NCBI GenBank assembly: GCA_017591395.1
Contig: WEDG01003319.1
Coordinates: 154,088-218,087, forward strand
Direction of reading: 5' to 3'
Length of the DNA stretch: 64,000 nucleotides
Source of the DNA: Schistocephalus solidus
Lineage: Eukaryota; Platyhelminthes; Cestoda; Diphyllobothriidea; Diphyllobothriidae
Part shown: positions 53,756 through 64,000 of the stretch, in pieces
Position numbering within the stretch: position 1 is the stretch's first letter
Layout of the letters: every line of letters begins with the position of its first letter
Made by a program: the position numbers and the translations under genes
The notes under the pieces: generated by a model
The model's input: the letters and a program-made list of their open reading frames with translations, nothing else
Database searches by the model: none
What the model was told of the DNA's origin: nothing

Positions 53756-55695
53756 ATGTTATGTGGATGGACCTTTAGTGACCTTAAAAATCGTTTAAAT
53801 ACAAATATTTTCGAAATGGAAAGATACCCTTTCTTCGAGCATACACTCTTTAAATTGCAGAAATTTCATTGATGATGATCAGTCGAGTGTGTTATTGTTA
53901 TTTTTGTAGTAAATTCGTTGACATATCGCAAGTTAAACAAATTTCCTTTTGGCATCACATTCTGTAGGTCGTAATTCTGCTGAATTCAAAGAGCTCTTCA
54001 CGGTTGTACTACAGTTTATCGTCCATAGTCTCCCAGATGCCGAATCCCAAATGTTAAGCTCATGAACATAGACGAAATAAATGGCTCTTTGCAGCATGAA
54101 ATTCAATCAATTAAGTAGTAATCGGCAATGGTGGAACTTCGGGTAACTAGGGTCAACGGCTTCAATGTTTTCACTTTTAAGGTTTTGAACTACTCAGGGT
54201 AGATACAGATCAGCGCTAGCCTTTATTGCAGTCCATGAACTCGTAGAGACGGTTGTCAGAGGGCATTTAAGGGTGTTTCCGAGTGAGTTTCGACAAAACA
54301 GCAAGTGGGATGGTTCCTTTTTAAACATTTTTCCTCGGCTGTTGAAAATTCGCAATTAAACTAATTCTTTCCCACATATTATTTGCATTTTATATACTAC
54401 ATCAAAAGGCTTGACGACTACTCAGGGACTTTTTATTTCAGCCAACTTCCATACAGTAGAAGCTGACTTCATACAAAAACCAGACACGAACGATATTTTT
54501 ATTATTAGGACTTTTTATTCGACCTTCCTCTGCGGAAGTTATATAACTAATTATCGATGGTGATTCCACTTTAGACAATTTCTTTTATTCCTAATTTATT
54601 TACTTCACGGAATTGTTTGCTTCTACCTCTGGTGTGTGGGCAAGTCTAACCGACGAGTTATTGCATGAAAAACTGGTCGATGGAACTGAATTATTAAAAC
54701 GCTTTGGAGCTTTAAATCCCCAGAAAAGGCCTAATGGCATATGATGAACGCGGAAACATGCTTCCTCCTGGCACTTCTCGTTTTTAGGCTGCTGATTTTG
54801 AACTTTACTGCTGGAGTTTTTGTGACAAAAATATTTCGTATCCTGTCAAAGCGGGCTTCAAATGCAGTCAAAAATATAGGCAATGAGAGTGTAGACATGT
54901 GCCGAAAGGACATCTGCCCTAAGTCTTCACCAAAATTTTCGCGTAGCCTTCTTTGAGCGTTTATTGATATGCCTGGACTTTGTGCAGATCTTGACACTCA
55001 AGTGCGTAATTCACTCACTAAGTCCGCGTATCAGAGTCACGATCGATATCTTTTAGCGATCATTGGTTGCGTCCAGATGCAACTTTTTTTCTATATCCAC
55101 CCCGAGCGGTGTTGGAACTTTTTCTACTGCCTTCACTTTGAATGTTTCTTTGCAGAAGTCAACTCTAGTTGTAATTTTATGGGAAAACACAAAATCCACT
55201 CTACCAAGCGCCATATTGTCAATCACTGTCCTTGCAAAATTGCCACGTGACATAGACATTTGCCTCCAATCGTCCTCGGAAACTGAATAAGCTTTCGAGT
55301 GTGAAGTTAAACTTTTGGAGCTCATTGAACAGACTTTGTGTTCTCTGGTTAAATTGACTGCCTTGCTCATTTTGCTGCTACAGGCACCTCCCCCCCGCCG
55401 TGACTTCAACGAAAGTATTTACATGAAGGCATTCACATGTATCTATGAGGAATCTAAATCTATTTATTTCACCCAATTGGGAAAACCTCGCCGGCCTCGG
55501 TATGATCCGAATCCACGACAGCAAGTGGCATGCTTCGGTACAGTCAACGCTCTAGTCACCGGAGTTATGAGTTATTTCAATCTGCCAAAACAACCTAGTA
55601 GTTAAGTTTGTCTGGTGGGCTCTTTATTGATTTCTTAGGAAATCCTGATCGGGCAATCAGCTAACTGTACCAGAATCGGTGGGTTGAAGTAGGCT
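53756..55695. other. No firm feature; several unassigned frames
   Basis: Frames at 54,731-54,997 (minus, 88 codons), 55,053-55,409 (minus, 118 codons) and 55,315-55,605 (plus, 96 codons) cluster here. None shows a domain that I recognise. The two minus frames are in different phases. A short host exon is possible but unsupported. Confidence 0.3.
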
Positions 55696-55825
55696 GGGAG
55701 GGCAAATTGATCCAAGAGTGATTGAACTCTCGGCTCCTGGTGGGGATGTTGTAGCTCAGGTGGGTAGAAAATTATATGTTCTCAAATCTTCCTCTAGCTT
55801 CTTTTGCTTTGAATCCGACCGAAGC
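55696..55825 (+). repeat. SINE-2, diverged copy
   Basis: GATTGAACTCTCGGCTCCTG, then GTAGCTCAGGTGGGTAGAA (A-box-like), then TTTGCTTTGAATCCGACC (B-box-like). The leading block CGGCTCCTG and the spacing match 14,205-14,340. Confidence 0.5.
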
Positions 55826-58384
55826 CACCCAATTTTGCACAGTTGTGTCAAATGAACCATTAAAATTTGCCAAAACCCCTATTATTCTAAACTTGTGTTT
55901 TATATCGAATTACACGTGTGGTGCAACTATGGATGTTTATGTACATTCAAATGAAAAAAAACATCTCGTAGGTGAGTTTGAGAAGCCAATTACTGAGAAG
56001 CAGAATCTCAAGTCACTTCGACATACTGACTTTGAATGGGCGTCGCCCTAACCACATGGACAAAGGTCACTCGCGAAGCGTCACTTATGTAAAGTGCATT
56101 TTTCCCACGGACTGCCGAAATCTAAACGGCAAATTAATGAAGCTGATAAAACGAATTTACCAAAAGTGGCACGACTACTGCGGCATCAGATTAGTAATCC
56201 GCAATAATTTTAACATTCTCATACAGTATAAGGTCACCTAAATCGGTATTTTGCTGCTTTCAGGAGATTTAAAATATTAATGCAGTATCGCGAACCAAAT
56301 CTGCATCCTCTGAGATAGCGGCCTTCTGGTAGCCATGGGCCCAGAGCCCTCCATCGTCGAATGGGAGTTCTTCGAAGTTCTGGATTAACTTTATAACTTG
56401 CAATCGAAAAAATCAAACGAATAATTCTTATTTAGTGAGGAGAGTTCATGAATCTGATCGTTTGTTTTTCAGTTCGCGTAAATAACGTGAAGAAAGACGT
56501 GAATAAGCACGCTACTCTAAAGAAATCAGGAGCGCTTTCGACTTTCAGAATTCTGATTTAGACGTCTAGGCAAGAGTGTGATCTGAACTCCAGCGATTAC
56601 CTCTTCGGGCAACCTCTACTTCTACCATAGCGATAATTTACAGAACCTAAAAAAATTAGCCTAGAAGTGTGAGCCAAATGGCCCAGCACATGTGCGGTAA
56701 GATGTTTGTTTCTACACGGTTTATTCCCCGCTTATAGGCAATTTAGAAACGGAAAGCGCAGAGTGCAAGTCGTTTTACATCTAGCTTAGGTTTCTATGGA
56801 ATTATAGTATGCGACCTAGTCTTAATCAAAAACGAAGAAGACGAAGAAGAGGAAGAATAATAATAATAATAAGAAGAAGAAAGAATGCTATCAAGGTCAA
56901 GAAAAACACCAGCCAGATAAGTGTAGGCGCAGAGAACCGTTGCAACTTTCTTTTTGCCCTTACTTTTGGAAAGAAGAAAGTGTATTCTAGTTCTCTACCC
57001 AATAGCCTAATAAAACATGACAGGAAATTTTTTTATGTTGACGAGCGTATACTAATCAGGAGCTTTTATGCTGACAGCTGGTCTAGTTTGTTAGTGGGTT
57101 AGGGGTTCACATCAACCTATGAAGAGAGTTAAAACCACCATCTGCAGACAACAAAAACTTTCCGGAAAACGGTACAGAGGGAAATGCCTGCATAAGGGAC
57201 ATTGTTTTGGCACATTAGGTAAATCATGATATACCGAAGCCGTATTCCCTGGTTTTGGCCCGGGCTCATTAAAAAACAAAGGAGTCACTGACATTTCAGC
57301 GATGCCTTGTGACTTTAAAAGTTCCCTAGTCAGCGGAGGGATCACATTTTTAAGCAAAAACCTGCTTGTGGAGTAATTTAGATGCTCATGGTCAGTCTTA
57401 CACCTTATCTGACCAGAAAATTGCCAAAACTAATTTTTGGTCGTTCACATCCCCAACAGTACAGAAAGGAATGCACAGAATCAAAATCCTCGTCAGCGGA
57501 CGTGAAATAGTTGACTGGTTCCATGCTGTAGGAAATGGGAATTATTTGAATTCATTAAAACACTTCTTTAGCATTTGCTGAACGTGTCTTGATTTGTTTC
57601 CATGTACTTTTACAAGTAACGTTGCTTAAATGAAGACGAACTGTCGCATTTTCAGTGTTTTCGTCTGTCCACAAACGGTAATAATTTCGGAACTACTTAA
57701 CACTACTTCCAGGGATTTTTAGAGTTCCCTTTTTCAAAAGCCATCTTTTTAATTGGACGTTGCGTTTGATGTATTTTGATGGGTTCACAAACTGCTAGAG
57801 ATTATTTGTGACTTTTTATATGCTTCAGCATTTTGACACCTCCTTTACACACCAAAATCACTTTTTTTCAAAAATATATATTAAAATTATTTATCTTATT
57901 TAAGTTATACGAAACTGTGTCTAAACTAACTAAGTATTCGTAGGTGGGCAGTATATCGGTTTTGAGGCGTATAACGATTCCTATTTGTTTTTAACGTCGA
58001 CACAGCAAATGGCTGATTTTGTTTTTGGAGTGATTTCATCTAACCCCGAATATCCTCATAAGAACGCACCTTGGGGCTCAATAATTATCACAGTGCTGGA
58101 ACTCGGACCGTGTAGCCTAGTTAGCGAGCAGCTGAGGACAGGAGGCCCCGTAAATGAGCATCTCAGAAATTCTCATAACTTAAAACGTGGAAAAACCTGA
58201 GATTACCTCCGCTGAAAAAGACGTAATTATATCTAAAATAGACAAATGAATTGGGTTCTGCGCCAGCTTTTCGCATAATGATATTGAGCCTATATAAGAA
58301 TCGAAATCAACCGGAAACCACACGCATGACAGTGCAACCGTTGTAGTCCGACGATGCCTATCACGGGCTCCACAGCAGGATGTT
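55826..58384. other. 2.6 kb without gene; purine microsatellite at 56.8 kb
   Basis: An imperfect (GAA)n/(AAT)n purine tract lies at 56,828-56,885. Frames of 80-97 codons show no motif. 57,500-57,930 is AT-rich. Confidence 0.4.
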
Positions 58385-58762
58385 GCAGGGTCTGTGACTT
58401 GTGCAAAAATTAATTTTAAGTTATAGTAGATTTTCGCTGCATCTATCGCACTCATTCTTCCCTTACCCGCCTGTGTCCGGTGCTAAGAAAGAGTCAATAA
58501 GACCGGAGGCGGGTTCGGTTGCAGATGGCTGGCATGGCCAAAGACGCTCCTGGCCGTGCTAATACCACTGAATCAGAGCCATTAATGGTAAGAGTGGCTG
58601 GGGCGACATGAGTCGGAACCTACGCGTGCCACGATGCTCCCCGATGTTCGGTATTTTTTATGGGAACTCAACCCAAATAAGGCCTGCCGCACCCTAATTT
58701 GGCCCCCATGTTGGTCCAGCGCATCTACAATGTGACCCGTTTAGGGGGCATTACGCCAGTTG
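58385..58762 (-). repeat. R-family repeat, longest copy (~380 bp)
   Basis: Minus strand starts GCCCCCTAAACGGGTCACAT, TAGATGCGCTGGACCAACAT, GTGCGGCAGGCCTTATTTGG. It continues through GTGGCACGCGTAGGTTCCGA, CCATGCCAGCCATCTGCAAC, CCCGCCTCCGGTCTTATTGA, CACCGGACACAGGCGGG and GCGATAGATGCAGC to CACAAGTCACAGACCCTGC. The middle section CCACTCTTACCATTAATGGC holds a short palindrome. It sets the consensus length of the family at about 380 bp. Confidence 0.75.
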
Positions 58763-58839
58763 AACCGTCGTTTCTGACGATGTTCACCGTAAGATCCACA
58801 ACATGGTGGGACAGAGATAGTGAATTGTGCTCAATTACA

Positions 58840-58945
58840 GAGAGTAGGCTAACACTGCACCGGCCTCAATCTGCTCCACTCCCCCACACGGACCCTGTGT
58901 GAAGACAGAGTCAAGAAGACCCAAGATGGGAGAGGTCACAGGCCC
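58840..58945 (-). repeat. R-family repeat, second partial copy
   Basis: The plus strand CACACGGACCCTGTGTGAAG then ACAGAGTCAAGAAGACCC corresponds to GCCTGTGTCCGGTGCTAAGA and AAGAGTCAATAAGACCGG in the neighbouring copy. Two R copies in the same orientation thus lie within 600 bp. Confidence 0.5.
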
Positions 58946-58989
58946 ACGAACTGTGGTCCAACCCAAAAGAGAAGAACACAACAACACAG

Positions 58990-59110
58990 GGATGGGCGTT
59001 TCAGATCCCGACTGAGTGGGAGTGTCATAAAGGCCACATTAAGAATGAGCCATTGCAGCCTGACTCTCAGTCCACCATTCGTCCATTGAGCACAAGCTTT
59101 CACACGGGGC
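58990..59110 (+). repeat. Dispersed repeat family F, copy 2
   Basis: CTGAGTGGGAGTGTCATAAA, GGCCACATTAAGAATGAGCC and ATTGCAGCCTGACTCTCAG match 11,931-11,997 (minus). Confidence 0.55.
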
Positions 59111-59404
59111 TGACCGCGCGTTTCGAGTTATCCCGTCAGTTGGCAACTTTCCAAACCACAACTTTCAGTGCACCGTAAGAGTTTCAAACGTGTCAGATTT
59201 TTTAAAGTGTGGAGAATTGCGCTTAGCCGTCGACTTCATTCTCTCCCTCACACCACAATTGGATCACCGTCCGAGCCCATCAGTTTTCTGAGGCGGGAGT
59301 AAGCGCAGCTGTTATTGAGCCCATCTGTGCGTACTACGTACATGACCTGTCCCTCAAACACAGGCACCAGGATTTCCCACAAAATGGAGTTGAACGGCTC
59401 AAAT
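59111..59404. other. No recognisable feature
   Basis: Nothing recognised between two family F copies. Confidence 0.35.
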
Positions 59405-59475
59405 CTCAAGAGTGAGTGTCAGAGGTCACGCTAAGAAGAAACCACCACAGCCTGGCTCTCAAACCACATGCCAGT
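59405..59475 (+). repeat. Dispersed repeat family F, copy 3
   Basis: GAGTGAGTGTCAGAGGTCAC, GCTAAGAAGAAACCACCACA and GCCTGGCTCTCAAACC match copy 2 in order. It lies exactly at the 3' end of the minus-strand LINE, so family F may be LINE-associated 3' flank. Confidence 0.45.
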
Positions 59476-59479
59476 CACT

Positions 59480-60800
59480 CCACAAAACAAACATTGCACG
59501 GTCTGTGAGGTCTCAGTGTAAGTTTGCAGGCCAGTCTGTCCTGGGCGAGGTCCTCCCAGGTCGCCGGGTTGATTTGCAGTTGCATCACAGAGTTCTTCAA
59601 AGTATCCTTGTAGCGTCGTTTTTGTCCTCCATGCCTACAAGCGCCCATATTGATATCTCCGTAGAAAATTCGTTTGTGTAGTCGCTCGTCGTTCATTCTC
59701 CCCAGGTGGTCACTCAATCGCAGTTGCTCTTGCTTCAGCATGGCGTGGATGCCGAGGATTCCGGTCCGCTCCACGACTTCCGTGTCCGGAATCCTGTCTT
59801 GACATTTCAGTTTCAGTATTCTGCGGTGGAAGCTGAGATAGAGGTAATTCAGCTTCCTGATTTAGTTGGAGTAGACTTTCCAGGCCTATGTTCCATACAG
59901 GAGTGCCGTCAGGACGATGGCTTTGCACAGTCTCAATTTGGTATTAAATCTTAGGCAGTGGCAACTCCACACGGTGACTTACAGCCGGCCGAAGGCCTAA
60001 CTAGCTTTGGAGATCCGTTGGGCAACCTCGTCATCGATTCTCGTGTTGTGTGACAGCGTGCTTCTCAGATAAGCAAAGGTTTCCACATTTTGAGTTGATA
60101 GCCGTTGACATTTATTCGGGGATCATTGCATTCCACGCTGGGTGGCGACTGGTGTATGACCACCTTTTCGGCTGTATTGATTGTTAATCCAAAATTGGCA
60201 CAGCCTGTGACGAAGAGGTCCATGCTCCTTTGCATGTCCTCCTACGTCACAGTGTTAAGGGCGCAGTCGTCCGCGAATAGCAAGTTATGGACTGTAGTCG
60301 TAGACACACGCGCTGGGGCCTGCATGCGCCGACTGTTGAGAAGGTGCTCGTCAGTTCTGTAGGCAATGTGGATCCCAGGGCGCTCATCACGGTAGGCGTC
60401 CAGCAGCACAACTGAGAACATAAGTCTGAAGAGGGTGGAGGCCAGTACGCAGCCCTGTTTCACTCCGTTGGTCACTGCGAATGCTTCGGATACCGTCCCG
60501 TTCTCAGCGACACTCGCCATCATGCCATCCTGAGATTGATGCATCATATGAGTGAATCGCTTGGAACTGCCGAATTTTTGCATGATCTTCTCTAGTCCCC
60601 TTTGCGATTCACCATGCCGAAGGCTTTCGTCAGATTCACGAAGGTTTTGCAGAGGTGAGTCCGTATCTCCTGACACTTATCCTGCAGCTGGCGCGCGGTG
60701 ACGATAATGTCGGTGGTGTCGCGATGGCGGCGGAAACAACCTTTGCTTTCCTTAAGTAGTCCTTGTTCCAGGTTGCCAATGAGACACTTGAGAAGATAAT
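59480..60800 (-). pseudogene. LINE ORF2 fragment (RT to C-terminal region), decayed
   Basis: Minus strand, in order: LEQGLLKESKGCFRRHRDTT (60,730); FVNLTKAFGMVNRKG, where motif A has Gly in place of the catalytic Asp; RFTHMMHQ.QDGMMASVAENG; GVKQGCVLASTLFRLMFSVV (motif B); VHNLLFADDCALNTV (motif C, both Asp kept); an in-frame TAG; EDMQRSMDLFVTGCANFGL; FAYLRSTLSHNTRIDDEVAQ; and in a new frame [20 protein letters not shown] and [14 protein letters not shown]. At least three frame changes. The residues match a LINE type common in tapeworm and fluke genomes as I remember it. The 5' truncation abuts another LINE in opposite orientation at 60,800. Confidence 0.88.
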
Positions 60801-61620
60801 AGTTGATTAAAAACAAGGACTCACTCGCAATACTTATGGATGGGAATCGTGTTGAAGTCGTTGAAAATTGCGAAAAAGCCGAGCACTTGGATCGGTTCTT
60901 CGCCTCGGTATTCACAAGCGAAACTGAACTTCAGCTTGACAATGTCAACAGTACTGTTGATAACGCCAGTTCAGTGCTTGAATATTTATTCTTACTGGAA
61001 ACTCTCGTGGAACGAGAACTGCAAAAACTCAAAGAAGCAAAGTCAGCCGTTCCGGACGATTTTACCGGCAAAGTTCTAGAAAGAATTGGTGGGCACTCTC
61101 TCCAAACCACTAGCATATATATTTAATTCATCATTTGAATCATGGAAACTGTCATCCGAATGGAAGGCAGCAAATATATACTCCATATGCAGAAGTGGGG
61201 CTCGATCTAATGTCAAGGATTATCGGCCTGTCAGCCTAACCTCCATTTGCTGTAAAATAATGGAATCAATAGTGAAGAAGGCGGCCATGAAGTTCCTGGA
61301 GGAAAACCGATTACTCTCAGAGCTCCAGCATGGCTTCAGATAGAATTGCGCTTGTCTTTCCAGTATTTTTCTCTCCAAATAGCAGTGGACTCGCGAATTG
61401 GACGAAGGTGGTAGGGTTGAGTTCATCTGCATTGATTTCAGGAAGGCATTTCACAGTGTCCCACACAAACGTGTTATCTATAAATTATCTGAAATTGGAA
61501 AAAGAGGAATGCTGCTGACATGAATCGTAGATTTTACTCCAGGAAGATTACAAACTGTGCGCATCGATACCTCGAAATCGACACCTACTCCAGTTCTAAA
61601 TTGCGACTTGGACCCTCAAT
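60800..61620 (+). pseudogene. CR1-like LINE RT fragment (N-terminal half of RT)
   Basis: Plus strand: NCEKAEHLDRFFASVFTSE, ELQKLKEAKSAVPDDF (the K..GPD-type RT0 motif), then after a frame change AYIFNSSFESWKLSSEWKAA, KDYRPVSLTSICCKIMES, NRLLSELQHGFR and a stop. Then in another frame FICIDFRKAFHSVPHKRV, motif A with Asp present. The sequence fades at TPTPVL near 61,600, just where motif B (GVPQGS) should begin. Different family from the minus-strand LINE on its left and related to the type on its right. Confidence 0.82.
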
Positions 61621-61629
61621 AGTTTCTCG

Positions 61630-62640
61630 TGAAAATGAGTATCTAGTTTGAATTTAAATGTGTCAACTGAAGTTTCTGAAAGCGACCACTCTATCCAGTG
61701 AGTTCGTTCCATGGTCCAACGACCCTCTGCGAAAAGTGGGCGTTCCGACGGACCTCCGTGTGGACAAACTTCCTCTGCAGTTTAAAGGGATGACCCCGCA
61801 GATGTTCCAAGGTCCCAGCCAATTCGAAAAGAAGTCAGCGAATTCTAGGGGCACCATCGCCGCCTCTGCGACAATCCTGGTAGGCTTTGAATGAGGTCAC
61901 CGCGTATTTGCCTCGTAATCGAGGAAAACAAATCAAGTTCAGCCGGTCTGGCTTCGTCAAGGCAGATGACTAAGATTCTTGACCATCTTCGTGGGCCTCG
62001 CGCTGCAGTCTTTCGCTGTAAGGTAAATCGCTCTTAAACCACGGACGCCAGGCCTGCGACGGCATATTCCAAAGTGAGATGGAACAACAATTCCGCAGAG
62101 TTTCTCGGAAGAGTTCGTCTTATCAATCTGCGTAAAAGTCGTCTGTAATGTCTGAGCAAATAAGGCCTGTGTAGCGCTTTAGCTGCCTTTAAACACTGTG
62201 AAGATGGTTTAAGTGAGGAGTTTATTAGAACACTGAGGTCGTCTGTTCCTCCTCAACAATTGAAAGGGGCTGCATGGAGGAATGTATTGGTAGAATCATC
62301 CTCATCACTTGGTCCTTCTGGTACGCAGTCTAAGGACTACACACTTCCCAACGTTAACATTCTGTTGAGTTTCAGAGCGAGACCAGCCAGCATGACGGTT
62401 GAGATCCTCTTGAAGTGGCGTGCCCTATCGAAATCAGCAGATCTGATGACCCTCCACACCCTAACATCATCTGCAAACATGATGGCGCTGCAATCCAGGT
62501 CGTCGACACGACCGTCAAGTCGATGTACACTTAAGGCCGCTAGGGTGGAGCAAATCACTCTCGATTCTGCCACGCACTTTTGTCACGAGGGGTGGTTTCG
62601 AATTTCTAGTCCTCGAGCCACCACGAGTTTTTAGTCTCTA
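61630..62640 (-). pseudogene. CR1-like LINE fragment (RT motif C to C-terminus)
   Basis: Minus strand: LDCSAIMFADDVRVWRVI (62,440-62,490), motif C FADD with both Asp; AGLALKLNRMLTLGSV; then frame-shifted RLIRRTLPRNSAELLF-type and IRGDLIQS-type segments, FFSNWLGPWN-like codons, and a final THWIEWSLSETSVDTFKFKL with a stop near 61,600. In CR1-like LINEs this C-terminal region ends in a WN.L..VV..S....FK..LD pattern. It supplies the half of the RT that the adjacent plus-strand fragment lacks, but inverted. Confidence 0.7.
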
Positions 62641-64000
62641 CCTCAGTATCGAAGACACGGTGCTGGAAAATTATTAAAGAATTGTCTTTATATCTCCTCT
62701 GAAATTGTAAATTGCGACTTCGATCCTTGATCTTTGCTGCTTTCTGAAACTCCTCACGCTGGCTGTGTGCTCCCTGCATCTGCTCAATCGCGGAAGGCTC
62801 AAACCAAAGGCTGCGTGTCCTATATTTTCATATTCTTATTGTTTAATAAACCACCTGACTCTCTGTTATTAATTTTGTGGCAATTAAAACATGCAGTTCC
62901 ATAAGCTTTATTGTCACAAAAGAATTTAGTCCACGATCCTAGTTGCTTGGGACCATCGTCTATCGGCGCTCTCTACCCACTCGGCCATATTGGCAGGATC
63001 TTGTTAAGAAATTTTAATGGACAAAGCGAGAAACAATTGTAACTCTCGTTTTCTGCTAATTGCTCACCTCCCGCCAAACGGGGTAAAATTTCAGTAAGCT
63101 TTAACTCTCATGTAGCTTACGAAGACGAAACAAGTATGGGGTGTTTCAGCCTCCAGCAGAAATTCTCCGATGGAGCAGGAAATAAGCAACCAAAGACAAG
63201 AAAATACATAACTCACTTCAAAAGCTTTGCCCAACTGCTAAAAAGCTCCTGTTTGTAATAAACCTACCACTAAAGCAAATTTGCGTATTCATATATAGCT
63301 TCGCTTCAATCTTACATAAAAGTCACAGTAAACATATATCGTGATGGCTGGACCCGGTGAACCAGAGTATCGCTACTTCCTGAAGGGAGCCTATCTAGTC
63401 CTTGCGCCACCTTCCACCGGTACTTAGTTCGAGGTAGCATCCAGCACTTATCTGGCTCTACCGCCCATCGCTACATCAATGGTAGACGCTGCACCAACAT
63501 GCCGATGCTGATAGAGCGTGAGTTTTGTAAAGCCAAAGAAATAGTTCTAAGAAGAACAAGTCGGGCAGAGATTGGCTCCAGCCTGCCCAACATCCGGCCT
63601 CATCTGAACCTTATCGGGCAAAAGTGAGCTGGTTACCGAGTACTCACTCAGCGAAAGATCTGGAGTTACAAACGGGCCCTAGATTAAAGTCGAAAACAGA
63701 ATGTAGCCATCAAAGGTGTGCGAGTCAGCTTCAATTATTCCAAAGAAGCGAGCAAAAATAACTTTGAACTCCTTCCATTGTACGCAAAACGCGCTAACGG
63801 ACGGCGATTCAATTCATATTCTCAAAGCATATAGAATATAAAGGCCTGCCCACACCCACCAAAGAGGGAAACGAAAATGCGACAGCAAAAATAGAACTGA
63901 AAACACGAATGACCAATCGAGGCAAATCTAAAAATAAGGGATGACAGGTTAAAGCGAAAAGAGCATTTTCTGGCCAAAGGCATCACCCTGACAGCCCAGC
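62641..64000. other. No firm feature; tRNA-like trace at 62,930-63,010
   Basis: On the minus strand CAATATGGCCGAGTGGGTAG then AGAGCGCC resembles a tRNA A-box region (63,000-62,965), but the expected B box reads GGATCGTGGAC and the arms do not close. A SINE-2-like remnant is possible. The last 1 kb shows no frame above 60 codons with a motif. Confidence 0.35.

Noticed and set aside
61597..62720. TAAATTGCGACTT at 61,597-61,609 and 62,708-62,720 as target-site duplication of an inverted LINE insertion
   Set aside because: Similarity continues beyond the 13 bp, and on the minus strand both encode the same RVQVAI/RIEVAI-like residues. Two related LINE C-termini explain it better.

Overview
This 64 kb window is eukaryotic, gene-poor and repeat-rich. 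I found no confident host protein-coding gene and no bacterial-style operon. The longest open frames are about 120-165 codons, and the frames with recognisable homology are broken retroelement genes. From memory of family sequences, the Penelope-like elements (PLEs) and non-LTR retrotransposons resemble those abundant in flatworms, most of all diphyllobothriidean tapeworms (Spirometra, Schistocephalus, Dibothriocephalus type). This is an inference; no search was run.

Layout. 0-13 kb: dispersed non-coding repeats, namely tRNA-derived SINE copies, a telomere-like repeat family, other short repeats and one decayed hammerhead-bearing repeat near 1.3 kb. 13.3-29 kb: a PLE graveyard of at least eight fragments on both strands carrying pieces of reverse transcriptase (RT) and GIY-YIG endonuclease, interrupted at 18.5-20.7 kb by a CR1/Jockey-like LINE. 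Two small hammerhead-like motifs lie beside PLE fragments at 13.3 and 18.2 kb. 29-46 kb: mostly anonymous sequence with scattered copies of an unclassified ~380-bp repeat (called R here), more telomere-like elements and a diverged ~550-630-bp repeat pair. 46.7-49.3 kb: a compact cluster holding a LINE 3' fragment, long (TA)n tracts, a SINE with a candidate target-site duplication, and a tandem 354-355-bp unit whose repeats each carry a hammerhead-ribozyme fold on the minus strand. 49-58 kb: more SINE and repeat copies, an octamer minisatellite and one unexplained 133-codon frame. 58.4-62.7 kb: R copies followed by three LINE fragments in alternating orientation.

Most interesting region. In 47,431-48,104 two direct repeats 354 bp apart have complete hammerhead catalytic cores, and a third truncated copy lies inverted beyond a (TA)n tract. 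A decayed relative 46 kb away keeps the catalytic core and a stem II made with wobble pairs. This fits a small non-autonomous hammerhead retroelement (metazoan retrozyme type). The second notable structure is a family of ~155-285-bp elements in which a degenerate TTAGGG-like array is bounded by conserved, partly palindromic flanks.

The elements probably interact only as parasites: PLE and LINE proteins supply RT and endonuclease, and SINEs, R repeats and hammerhead units are candidate non-autonomous users. Every coding copy seen here carries stops, frameshifts or catalytic changes, so nothing in the window looks autonomous today.
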